The notes below the pieces were generated by a model. The model saw nothing but the letters and a program-made list of their open reading frames with translations, was not told the DNA's origin and did not search any database. A program made the position numbers and the translations under genes. From Cryptomeria japonica (taxonomy: Eukaryota; Streptophyta; Pinopsida; Cupressales; Cupressaceae), in assembly GCF_030272615.1 (NCBI RefSeq), contig NC_081413.1, positions 17,930,285-17,990,284 on the forward strand: a DNA stretch of 60,000 nt, in the 5' to 3' direction. Shown here in pieces: positions 49,226 to 60,000 of this stretch (the first letter of the stretch is position 1; each line of letters begins with the position of its first letter).

Positions 49226-50531
49226 CTTGGATGCTGACTCATTCCTGAGGGACTAGTTTGAAGGTTTCTCTTGAGTCGAGGTTGATTAGACAAGCGAGGA
49301 CGATGATTTCAGAGGCATAAAAGGATTTGATAGCTTCTGAGTTAGAGATGGGAGATCACAGATTTCTCTGAGAAATAAGAGCTCAGGTTGCTTGTTGTCA
49401 GGGATTTTGAAGCAGAATTTGTCCAATCAAGGAGGAATAAAATTAGAATAAAATTGTTCACAATAGATGAGCCTTAGCAGGATACAGTGGATTTTATAGG
49501 CATGATGATGACTTCTAGAGTCTACAGTCATGTTGGAAACTACCAAAATGATAATTTTTCACGTGAATGCAGAATGAGCATCACCAAATGAAGTGTGAAA
49601 ATGTTATAAATACAATAGAGTGGTGACTTAATTGGTAGAAGAGAAAATAAACCTTTTTCATTTTCTTAGAGTGGTTTTTTTCCTCAGAAAGGAAGATGAT
49701 GTTTGAGCAAGATCATGCATGGAGTTGTACTCATTGTGTTCTCTGTGATACCAGATGGATGTTTTTTTATTTTCTTCTGTGTGAGTTTGTTTATTGTCAG
49801 AGGGGTTGTGAAAGTGAGAAGGATTGCCAGAGGGGGTGTGAAAGCCTTTTCTTATCAAGAAGGGCCAAGCATGGCACATCCTCTACTTCTACTCTTGCAT
49901 AGGACGGCAAGGGGTTTGAAGAAGGAGCCCGCAGAGGAATGAAAGAAGGATTTGTTTGGATGGGGAGTGGTAGCCAGTCATCTTTGTGATGACATGGAAG
50001 CTACAACCCCTCCCCAACAGATTACATTTTCCCTAAAGATCCTATTTCCACTTTCCCTGATCGTGGGCATGAAGGCTCAAGTTCCTCTTTCCATTGTCTC
50101 TATTCCTGGGCATGAAGGCTTCCTCCTCTATTTGGAAATGATCTTTTGGACAGAACGTAACATCTCACATTCCATTCGAAGGCATCAGGGTGATAATGGC
50201 ACGACTCAAGCAGTTTTGCAAGTTGTATAGTCATTGGGGTTCCTTTTCTGGTTCCAGTAGTGATTCTTCATTTTAGACTCTAGGTGAAGGGAGCAAGTTG
50301 TATACTATATAGTCATTTATATAGCAAATGAAAAGAATTTAGTGTCAAGCTTTGTGCAGGTTCTTGAAGGAGTTATATATAAATTATTAAATTTATTGTG
50401 TATAATTGTATCTCTTTCAAATGATCAGAATCATGAGATTTAACTTTTTTCATTTGTTGCATTGTTATGGTGTATGTAATTTTTCATTTAAATTTTCTGT
50501 TAGTTTGGAATCATAATACATATTAAGGATT
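49226..50531. other. Unit E stretch without a recognised gene
   Basis: 1.3 kb with only short frames. Near 49680-49950 the composition is less AT-rich and two overlapping plus frames of 68 and 79 codons exist, but neither resembles a known protein. It could be a captured gene fragment, but I have no evidence beyond composition. Confidence 0.4.
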
Positions 50532-51543
50532 CACCTCATTGTAATTGGTGGGCGGATTATAGACAGTCATAGAACACCTCCATATATATTACATAAACAT
50601 CCATAGCATATAAAATCATAAGACTCAAGAGTATTAAGAATGAAAGTATTACTATTAAACACCACAATAGATAGGAATACATTATACAACATAATTAGTA
50701 AAACATCAAGACAACAGACCGGTGCCTTATCCTAGGGCATAGACTCTAGAGTCACTTTAAACTTACAATTCAAGACAACCTGATAATAAACTTCAATAAC
50801 GAATAATGCCATTACATACACAACCCAGATTCATATGTAAACTGAAAAACCCTTGACCATTCAATTTTAATTTACCTCATTGTAATTGGTGGGTGGATTA
50901 TAGACAGTCATAGAACACCTCCATATATATTACATAAACATCCATAGCATATCAAATCATAAGACTCAAGAGTATTAAGAATGAAAGTATTACTATTAAA
51001 CACCATAATAGATAGGAATACATTATACAACATAATTAGTAAAACATCAATACAACAGATCGGTGCCTTATCCTAGGGCATAGACTCTAGAGTCACTTTA
51101 AACTTACAATTCAAGACAACCTGATAATAAACTTCAATAATGAATAATGCCATTACATACACAACCCAGATTCATATGAAAACTGAAAAACCCTTGACCA
51201 TTCAATTCACCTCATTGTAATTGGTGGGCGGATTATAGATAGTCATAGAACACCTCCATATATATTACATAAACATCCATAGCATATAAAATCATAAGAC
51301 TCAAGAGTATTAAGAATGAAAGTTTTACTATTAAACACCACAATAGATAAGAATACATTATACAACATAATTAGTAAAACATCAAGACAACAGACCGGTG
51401 CCTTATCCTAGGGCATAGACTCTAGAGTCACTTTAAACTTACAATTCAAGACAACTTGATAATAAACTTCAATAATGAATAATGCCATTACATACACAAC
51501 CTAGATTCATATGTAAACTGAAAAACCCTTGACCATTCAATTC
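50532..51543. repeat. Three tandem copies of a 335-341-bp repeat
   Basis: Copies start near 50532, 50873 and 51208, each beginning ACCTCATTGTAATTGGTGGG and ending CCCTTGACCATTCAATT. They are about 97% identical by eye, so the triplication is recent compared with the surrounding decay. They lie about 250 bp downstream of the long minus-strand ORF. Confidence 0.9.
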
Positions 51544-51793
51544 ATAGTGAAAACATAAATTCAACACAAAGACAATTATGTGAAGATATCAAACTACAAA
51601 TGATATTGATATTATATTCATAATGATATCAGAAAGTAAATTCACAATGCGATTCAAGTTTTCAACTATGCACTTATCAAATTCTTGAACAATTGAGCTA
51701 TTATAAATTTATAACTATATAAGAGTTTTCAAGCTCAACATTAATAAAAGTGGCCAACTGGCCATCCCTCTCTACTGATTAAAAAGAAAAAGA

Positions 51794-54700
51794 TTACTGT
51801 GAGTAATCTTGGGTAGCAACCTCAACCTGAGATTTCTTCTTTGGCTTTAGCATGGCTTGTCACCTGTCCACCTCTTTGTTTGTTGGCCAACTGAATGCCT
51901 TTACCTCTTCCAACTTTGCAACTGAATCTATCCATCTGGCATCTGTAACTGCCCTGGAGTCAACAATAAATTTTGCATGGTCAACCTCAACCTTGAACAG
52001 TGAATCAAGCATACCATTAAGGAAATCAGCATCAACCTGTTCATTTACATGCTTGATTATTTCTTCTTGCTCCAGAATCAAATCAAATTCGCTAGTCCAA
52101 TCAGAAACTAATTTCAACTGTCCATTACTACCATAAATTGAAGGCACCAATTTACTATAACCTTCCCCAAATGTCTGCAATTTTTCATTTATAAGCACAT
52201 CCTTCCCTGTGAAAAATGCATAAGCTGCATTTATTACCTCCACCATGTCTTTGGTGTCACTGATCTTGGGAGGAAACTCGTCACTATACATCATTGCAGT
52301 ATCTAGCTTATCCATTAATCTACTTATTCCTAACCAAACATTGAACAAAGGTCCAAGAAAAGTGATAGCCTCAGAGGATGTTTTACTTGCCTCTGTCAAA
52401 GAAATATGCAAATCATGCACTACCATCAATTTTCCTTTCAATACATTAATCCTGTGTTTCAGAATTCCTGACACAACATAGATAGCCTTGACATTTTGTT
52501 CCTTTTCAAGCTTTTCAATTTTCCCTGTGTATTCCTCCATTTTTGCTGTCACATCAGCTGGTATTTCTTGTACTTGTTCTGTAATCTGTAGTGGAGGGGG
52601 CTCATTTGCAATTTTTTCTTTCAAATCCACTAACTCTTCCTATAGAGCGCCCTTCTTCATCAGTGTCTCTTCATATTTTTTATTCAATGTAATCAATTGG
52701 GTATATGTTTCTATGTATCTTCTTGACAAATCCTCTGTTTTTGATAAATTCATGAAAGAAACTTGAGTAAAAAAAGAGGCAATCTCCATGTCAGTTGTGT
52801 TTTGCAAGTTCCAGATCATTCTGTCAGCTTTCTTTTCTACTTGGATATTTAGAAGGTGGGGCTTTTGAGTGGAAGGGGCCAAAGACCAAGCATCAAGTAT
52901 CTTTGACTTAAGATTAAATTCTGATCCTCTTATTACATCTCCAATTTCAAATTCAGTTTTGAACATTGGATCCTCTTGCTTCCTAATCTGATCAATAATA
53001 AAAGTAGACTGGATATCCTAGTCAGGCATCATAATCATACCAGTACTCTTAATCAATTATCTTGCCTGTTCCATAGATATTTGCTCCCTGTCAGGATCAT
53101 ATTGCTGCAATGCATCGATGATCTCCTATTTCTTTTCTTCATTTGCTTCCTCTATGATCATATTTTGTCTTAATTGTTTTTGTTTCAATCTTGACAAAAA
53201 ACTTTTAAATTCATATGACTTAATAAAGTCATCATCTTTCATGAATTCATTTGACAACATCACACGCTCATCAAAGCCTTGAGCAAGGGCTTCGTTTGTT
53301 TCTCCCTGTTCTTCATTCTGCCCTGCTTCTCTGAGATGTGTCCTTATTTGATGAAAGTATTGTCCTTGTTCTATAACAATTGCTCTAGCAGGGTCTCTCC
53401 TCACAATTGTACCGACCTCATTGGTTTTTTGTTTCTTTGCAGCTGGGGTAGATTGAACTTCATCCCCACTCTCTACATCATTAGTAGACACACTAAGTGG
53501 CCTCTTGCCATGTGAAGAATGTACATCTTGGGGGTCTTGCTGCTGAGTAGCCACTTTGGAATCTGGAATTGGAGGCATTTGTTCCATCAGAGTTTCATAT
53601 AAACTCAACATTTTGTTAATCCTCTCTAGGTACGGGCTATTAGGGCAAAAACCTGAGAAACTAGGGTTAGCAGCCTTCAATTATGCTTCAACTCTCATCA
53701 AATTTTTCCATTTTCTTCTCCTTTCTTGTACTTCATCTTTTCTCAACAAATTTCTAACCACATCTTCATCATCCAATGGTTCATGGTCCTTTATTGTGGC
53801 CCAAGGTGTCATTTTTGGCATTGCAATTTTAATAAATTGTTCCGGATCACAGAATCTAGACACAACATTAACCAACCTATACTGTTTAAGGAAATTGTTT
53901 ACTTGATCAAAGCAACTCCTACCAATGGTAAAATCAGACGCAACCCAAAGCCTAGGAAGAAAAGAACCCTTCCTGTGTTTATCAAGGTATTCTTTTTCAA
54001 CTAGGGTCAATTGCCAGATAAACTCCATAAAAGCAATCCTAATTGGAACAAACTTTGGTAAAATATGGGGAGGCTGAGGACACCCATAGACTCTGATCAC
54101 AAAAAAGTTATCAAAAAAATAAAAATCCCCCCAGTTATGTGAAATAGACAGTTTGGAACAAACTGGTAAGGTCTCAAAACTCTCCTAACATCAATTAACA
54201 ATTGTTCCCTAATTATTCCTAGCATTTCCATAATTGGCGAAACAATCCAATTTTCAAAGAAAAGGAAAGAAGAATGGGGAGAACTACTGTCCCAAACTTG
54301 GGTCCATCTTTGTATTGGCATTAAGACACTGAGTCCATCTTTGTATTGGCATTAAGACACCGAGTTCTTCTTTGAAAAGCTCCAATTCTTTATCCAAGAA
54401 CTCAACATTATAGAACAAGATTAAATGCATCAGAAAGAATAATGCTTGAATGTAGGGCTGGGTGCACCACTCTGAATTTGAACTAGAGCATTATGAATGT
54501 GTTCAACCACATAGCCCACATAATCATAATCTTTGTTAACATCTGGGTGTTGAATTTCCATGGCCATCATCAGTAATTCAGCTGACACTGTTGAATCTCC
54601 ATCAAAACCCAACACTCTACATAATCCACAGATTGTACAATGCATATAATGGTGGAAAGGTGTGATGTCAAATGGTGGTTTGATACTCTTTGGAATTATA

Positions 54701-55296
54701 ACCAGCTTCCTATCCACCCTAGGCATGTATTTGGGGATTGCATGCTTCTTGATAACACCTTTGTATTTGTCATAATCCTCTACAATCTACTCCAAATCTA
54801 TATTTGTACATGCAGAACCAGTAATCTGGAAAGCTTCAACAAAGCTAGCTCTGTTAATTGAAACTAAGGTAGACTGGTTCTTTCTTCTGATTACCCTAGA
54901 TACTGGGCAATAGCGTTTGGCCAACTCTTTGATCAAATCCACATCAACATACACATCTGGCACAATTAACTTTGCCATATTTAAATGCCAAGGGTTTGAC
55001 ATTGGGACACCCTTAACCCTATTATTCTAGAAATACTTAAACAGAGCATAACCAGTCATATTAGGCATGGTAGGGTTTCTGCATTGGCTAAATAAATCTC
55101 TCCATGCCAAATGATTTGTATTCAAAGCAACGGAAGTCCTTGGCATCAAATCTACAAATTCTTCTTTGTATTTCTTAACCATTGTTTCCTCAGTGGCACT
55201 GGCCTTGGAACCTCCAGGTTCTCCTGATCCACTTGTCATGGCCTTGGGCTTGGGCTTGGGCTTGGAACCTCTAGTACCACTCGTCACCTAGCTCAT
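51794..55296 (-). pseudogene. Long ORF of unit E, about 1160 codons, unknown function
   Basis: The decayed gene starts at ATG 55296 (MS, amber, VTSGTRG) and ends TAA at 51794. Lesions are ambers at 55288, 55027, 54787, 53126, 53018 and 52640, ochres at 53681 and 53057, and TGA at 51860. There is also a 31-bp tandem duplication (54302-54363) and frame changes near 54475 and 54160. From the N terminus I see a basic KPKPKPK tail, a globular part of about 600 residues, a region with the nuclear-signal-like KKQKTNEVG, and a coiled-coil C terminus. The early segment LIKELAKRY followed by SINRASFVEAF, and later NKDYDYVGYVVEHIHN, parallel FEEENIRIILSRV, TITKEVIRVVM and NEDYDIYEAIRVQLFL in element A ORF2, in the same order. 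Possibly a plant transposon-associated protein family; no enzyme motif seen. Confidence 0.6.
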
Positions 55297-55412
55297 TTTA
55301 GCTGCAGAAGAAAATCTTAACCAATTTTTTGAAATTTTCTCACACCCAACACTCTGAATTCTCCAACGTTGTTGCAGAGCTCAATTCACTGGATTACCTC
55401 GAAGATAGAATG

Positions 55413-56885
55413 CATTAATGCAATTATACAAAACCTCAGCTCGATCTTGCAATTTATGGTATTTACTATTTTGGCGCCGTCACTTCTCTCAAGTCTCAAC
55501 TCTCAAGTCTCATTAATTGCCACACTTGCATGAACTAGCTAGTAGCTACAATCTGTGGCATTAATTGAAACTTCAAACTGAAGTGCTTGACGAAATTTGA
55601 ATTCATGCCCTTATATTTGATTGGTGATTGGCATTCAAAAATTTTACAGAACCCGGCAAAAAATTCCACGTGTTAGCGAGTTAGCCACAATGCTGCCAAA
55701 TCCTCTTAATCGCAAGCTCGCAACCCCTTTTACGAATCCTCAAAGAATCTTGCGAGTGAGCGACAGTCGTTGATCTAACAAAACAACTTATTTAATCGCA
55801 AGCTCGCAACTAGAAACTTAACTTGACTTAAACCCCTGCGATCCCGCGACAAGAAGACACTTAACTGCCATCGCATGCTTGCAACACTTTTTGACTTAAG
55901 ACTTACAAACCCGTGAGCATGCGATGACCACAAAATCAGACCAAAACTTACCTGTCGCTAGATTGCAAGTGCAACTTAAAATGCTAAACAACTTCAAAAT
56001 TAACCCCATTGCATGATTGCAAATTAAAATGACCTAACTGCGAACACCTCACGACCTTGTGATAACATAAAATCACATCCAGTCGCAACCTCGCAACATA
56101 AAATGGTATTTGGGAATGGGCACCATCATTAATGCAATTGTACAAATGTCAAAATCTCGGCTAGATCATGCAAGCCGTCACTTCTCTCAAGTCTCATTAG
56201 TTGCCACACTTGCATGAACTAGCTATTGTGGTATTTGATTGCGATTGCCATTCAAAACTTTTATAGAACTCGACAAACAAGTCCACGTGTAAATCCCCAT
56301 CTTTAATCGCACACTCTCAACTGGTTATAACAATTAAGAAAGGAACTGGTGAGTTAGCAACAATGCTACCAAATCCTCTTAATCGCAAGCTTGCAACCCC
56401 TTTTACGAATCCTCAAAGAATCTCCTGAGTGAGCAACAACCATTGATCTTCATCAAGCCCTTCAGTCGCAACCTCACAACATTATTTGTAATATTCTTTC
56501 TTTACCTGCGAGCTGGCGACCACTGCAAATATAACAAAATAACTTATTTCATCGCAAGCTCGCAACTCGAAACTTAACTTGACTTAAACCCTTGCGATCC
56601 CGTGACAACAAGGCACTTAACTGCCATCGCATGCTCGCAACACTTTTTGACTTAAGACTTACAAACCGACGAGCATGCGATGACCACAAAATCAGACCAA
56701 AACTTACCTATCGCCAAATCGCAACTTAAAATGCTAAACAACTTCAAAACCTGCAAGCAAGCGATGAAACCAACTAAGCTACGATACCAACTACATCGCA
56801 TGATTGCAAATTAAAATGAATTAACCACGAACACCTCGCGACCGTGCGACAACATAAAATCACACCCAGTCGCAAACTCATGACC
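55413..56885. repeat. 714-bp tandem duplication carrying palindrome array, right block
   Basis: Copy 1 (55413-56126) and copy 2 (56127-56885) share CATTAATGCAATT, GCCGTCACTTCTCTC, GCCACACTTGCATGAACTAG and most of the array. The palindrome TCGCAAGCTCGCAA or a close variant recurs at 55710, 55796, 56383, 56516 and 56552, with many half-sites such as GAGCATGCGATGACC. The first copy forms the 5' flank of the long minus-strand ORF and contains an E2F-type TTTGGCGC at 55470-55477. Confidence 0.8.
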
Positions 56886-57541
56886 AAAGTAATTTCATTA
56901 ACAATCTCCACCTTGCTAACATAAAATGCTAACGCTCAAAAAACAAGAGACCTCATGATTTAAACCCAAACCAACAGGTCCAACACTCGCTAACTCACCA
57001 CTTAAATTGTTAAACATGAAATTTATTTGCGAGTTAGAGATGAAACATTAAACATGTCTGACCAACTAGTTTGACCACACTTGACGATGATATGGACAAA
57101 TAAATAGAGGACAACTCAGATTTTCAACGCACAACAACTTCGGTTTACTAGCCAACTAAGACAAAAAAAAAACACAAAACCCTAATCGCCATGAACATCA
57201 TTTTAAGCATTTACTGTAGAACAGTAGAAAGGTTCTAGCAGTAATGGTTATGCAGTATGAATAATTTTATGGATCTTGTGACACAAATTGTTGCATTTCA
57301 TGTTCAACATAGTGTGGAACCAAATATCAATTTACTAATAATTCAATTGTTTAGTAATAATTCAAATTCACAATTTAAAATATGAAATAAGTATCCGTTC
57401 TACTTCTGATTGACAAATTCAAGGAATACAATATCAAAAATCATCAATGACAACTATAGTATTGCAATTTTGCAAATTGAAATTGTAATATGACTCAATA
57501 ACTGTAGTATAATTATAAATACCTATAAACTGACTACTAAT
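56886..57541. other. Unit E spacer
   Basis: The first 95 bp match 48978-49072 of the left array in direct orientation. A possible TATA-like ACAAATAAATAG lies near 57094. The rest is AT-rich without a gene. Confidence 0.5.
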
Positions 57542-60000
57542 TCACTTCAGTGACTCAGTCTGACTGTCTGAGGCTTCTATATCCCAAATGGACTCAAGAT
57601 CCGGAAACTGACTAGTACTAACAGGTTCATCTTCATTTTGAGTCGGGTATTCAAAAATGTCTTCGTCTTCATGCTGACTCTGAGTCTACGATCCATCATA
57701 TTCATTTGTCTCAGCACTAGCACTAGCAGTAACACCACCAGCTTTTAAAGTGTTACACACCCCTCGTCTTTCACACATGGAATTCCAGATTGCCAGTGCC
57801 CTATCATATGGAAAATCTCTAACATTATACTAGGTTACAAACAACCTCAAGCAAGTTTCCAAATTCTTGTCTAATTTGTTTTTGATCTTTGATTTCAAAA
57901 GCCCCAATGCACTGAAAACTCTCTCATCTTCCACCGACCCCAATATCATTGTTTGACATAAATCAACAAGTTTCAAAAATTCTGGTATTGCAATACGCAA
58001 TGCTTCACTTTGATCTATCCTTTTCCAAAGCCTTGTGATTGATCCAGGTTCAAATGGATTCTCCAAGTTAACCAACTGCTATTTCATAACCAATGCAAAC
58101 TGTTTGCATTGTTTTCTAAGATGATTTGAATTTAAAATTCCTTCTATTGGCTGTCCATTGCAATATGCATCTTTTGAAAATGTCAATATCAATTCCTCTA
58201 GTTTTTTATGATACATCTTTGCGTCATTTGAATTATCTCCAATTGAATGCCAAAATTGAGGATACACACAACCCATGGCTTCAAGTATTTCTTCTCGAGG
58301 GAATCTTTCACGAATCTTAGTTGAAATTTCATATGCAATAGACTTCAAATTATCACTAACAGATTTAACAATCCTGTCAAAATCTTCCTTTTTAACTGGT
58401 AGTACTCTGCCTCGCTTGCCCATCTTAGATTGGTGCATTGGTATCTAAAATCCTTTTACAAAAACACATAGCTCATTTTTGGTATTGAAATGTAAAAAAT
58501 TTTCAGCATGATTCAAATCTGTAATTATCTGCCACCTAAAAAAATTTGGGCTTCGCCCTGTTAGATCTGAATATAGACCATCCAAGCTCAAGCATGTCAT
58601 TTTACGTAGAGTGCTATACTCATTGATATACATAGTTCTATCTTGGGCTTTCTTAACAAGTTCATTCATTGAATCCAGCATGGGGAGAAGACTAGCTAAA
58701 GTTAACAGAGTCTCTATATCACTTAACTTACGTAAGAGATCAAGAGCTTTGTCTACTGTGAGGCGTTGCTCATACATTATACCGATCAAGGATTGATATT
58801 CTATTAGAACTCGTTCCGCTGGTCCATGCAAGGAGATCCATTTGGTCTCAACATCCCTGAGAAGCTTGTTTCCTCCTGTTACTCCCTCAGCAAAAATATG
58901 AAATTTTGCAAAACGTTTAGGACTTCGACAGAAGTATGAGTGGATCTCGTGGACCAGATATTCAACTTTTGACACTGTAGGGAAATTGCTTACAATTCTA
59001 TATGCTAAATTCATTCGATGGGCCATGCAGTGAATGCCAACCATGTATGGTGCAATACTAGTTTGTAATCTTGCGCAAAGACCGGTCCTTTGACCTTGCA
59101 TTACTGCAACTCCATCAGCTCCAACACACACCAACTTCTTGGCAATTGTCAAGTCATCCATACCAGTAATTTCATTCAAAGCTTTCTTAACTTCCAAATA
59201 TAAATTTTCTGCTGTTGAATTGCCCCTCATTTTACGAACACAGAGTAGATGAGCTCGACGAATGTGTTCTTTTACAGTATACACATGCATACAAACCCAA
59301 GCAGTGTTATCTACCGCAGTAACTTCATCTATGGATAATGAAATGAAATTTGACTCTTTTACACTCTCTTGTAAATTTTGCTTTTCCACCTCAGCGAGAC
59401 AGTTTGCCATTTCCCATCCAGCATTTATTGACCAATGTGACATAGGATAGTGAGGAACATTCAAAAAAGATAATAAATTACTAAATTCTGGGAAATCTTT
59501 CATAGGACGCCCTCTTGACATAATATGAAAAATAACACTCATCTGAACAGTCTTTGCCAGGTTTGCATCTTTCGCTGCATGTTCAAGCCTAGCCTCGATT
59601 GTATTTCCAAATCCACTATTACCAATCACTATCGTTTTGTGGTTATGCTCTTCATATTCTATGGCATACTTAACATGAAGACATTCTTCCTTTGATTTTC
59701 ATCTTACTACTCATGTTTCCTTTCCGTCTATGATCTGTTTTTCATAAACCTTACCAATATGCTTTTCTATGGTGTCAAGCTTTAGCTGCATCTTCTTCTC
59801 TCTTTTTGTTTTCCAGCTACAAATCTTACACCTGCATTCTGTTGGTTGTTCATCATTGTTTGGGACCGGTTTAATGAATGGGTACTTTGCTACCCAATCA
59901 ATCTTAAAACTCCTTGTCATCTCCCACTCTCGCCCCAGTTTTACTTTCCTTTTTCTTTTCTTCCTACCAACATCATCTTCAGTACTAGCATTTGCATCTG
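57542..60000 (-). pseudogene. hAT-type transposase-like gene (KIAA1586/ZNF862-like), decayed, 5' end outside window
   Basis: One frame spans the region without a frameshift but with stops at 59711, 59699, 58445, 58079, 57830 and 57686. It is still open at the window edge. N to C: a basic nuclear-signal-like KKRKRKVK and a TTF/BED-like zinc finger with CRCKIC and KHIGK (about 59770-59840). Then the hAT RNase H-like core with SIDEVTAVDNTAW (first Asp), CVGADGVAVMQG (second Asp), GIHCMAHRMNLA and ETKWISLHG, and a C-terminal hAT dimerisation segment with SVEDERVFSALGLLKSKI. An acidic tail ends at TGA 57542. In plants such proteins are often annotated as KIAA1586-like; they derive from hAT transposases. 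It could have been E's own transposase or a domesticated copy that decayed. Confidence 0.82.

Larger units (their letters stand above)
48048..60000. mobile_element. Unit E: candidate large hAT-like DNA transposon (left end only)
   Basis: The D LTR breaks at a single base and new DNA begins CAGGGAAAAC, a terminus of the hAT type. A hAT transposase-like pseudogene lies at the right of the window in the same uninterrupted stretch. Between them are subterminal short tandem repeats, palindrome arrays, a triplicated 335-bp repeat and a long ORF of unknown function. A hAT insertion would give an 8-bp target copy, expected TTCTTAAG, beyond the right end. I see no matching inverted terminus inside the window, so the unit would exceed 12 kb. 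A composite of several insertions, or a deletion joined to other DNA, is possible. Confidence 0.4.

Noticed and set aside
49696-49942. Two overlapping plus-strand frames of 68 and 79 codons as a small gene
   Set aside because: No motif, no supporting context, and they overlap in different frames. Composition alone is not enough.
52513-52527. TTTTCCCTG as the matching inverted end of unit E
   Set aside because: It lies inside the long ORF's conserved frame, only a few bases match, and there is no TTCTTAAG copy after it.

Overview
The window is nuclear DNA from a large-genome seed plant and consists almost entirely of nested transposable elements. The plant signs are LTR retrotransposons primed by initiator tRNA-Met, Tork/SIRE-type Copia polyproteins, LTRs up to 4.7 kb, AT-rich spacers and premature stops of the kind left by cytosine deamination. 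A gymnosperm is a plausible guess, but the species cannot be fixed from the sequence. I see no intact host gene, no tRNA or rRNA gene and no CRISPR. Every long reading frame belongs to a mobile element and every one is broken.

Layout, using my own labels. Element B (minus strand) is the outer shell on the left. Its 3' LTR is cut by the window start, its body lies at 802-3470 and 10803-13731, and its 5' LTR survives as 13732-13932 plus 37772-38209. Element A (3476-10797, minus) sits inside B's body. Element G (13933-37771, plus; Ty3/gypsy-like and degenerate) sits inside B's 5' LTR. G in turn holds Copia-1 (15958-22739, minus), three solo LTRs (23085-24043, 24318-25835, 25842-27095) and Copia-2 (27912-34601, plus). 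At 38210 another LTR (C) interrupts B. C is interrupted at 38358 by D, a long-LTR element. D's 3' LTR breaks off at 48047, where a new unit E starts with CAGGG and runs to the window end. Five-base target duplications support most of these boundaries. G's decayed gag frame reads through when two adjacent solo LTRs are removed.

The most interesting content has two parts. (1) A and B are pol-less LTR elements that share a two-gene design. ORF1 is a coiled coil followed by several CCHC knuckles and resembles the C-terminal part of SIRE-lineage Gag. ORF2 is a protein of about 1050 residues with no function I recognise. A and B carry the same tRNA-Met primer site and the same double polypurine tracts as Copia-2, which suggests that proteins of a Copia-2-like element mobilise them. 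(2) Unit E carries a third long ORF that looks distantly related to ORF2, arrays of a 14-bp palindrome (TCGCNAGCTNGCGA), triplicated 335-bp repeats and a hAT-type transposase pseudogene. It may be a very large hAT-like transposon, but its right end is outside the window.

How the parts work together: Copia-1 and Copia-2 encode, or once encoded, the full gag-protease-integrase-RT-RNase H set. A and B carry only packaging-like ORF1 plus ORF2 and would depend on others. G, D and the solo LTRs are decayed remains. Copia-1 looks youngest (about 5 LTR differences in 447 bp), and Copia-2 is older (a few percent LTR divergence).
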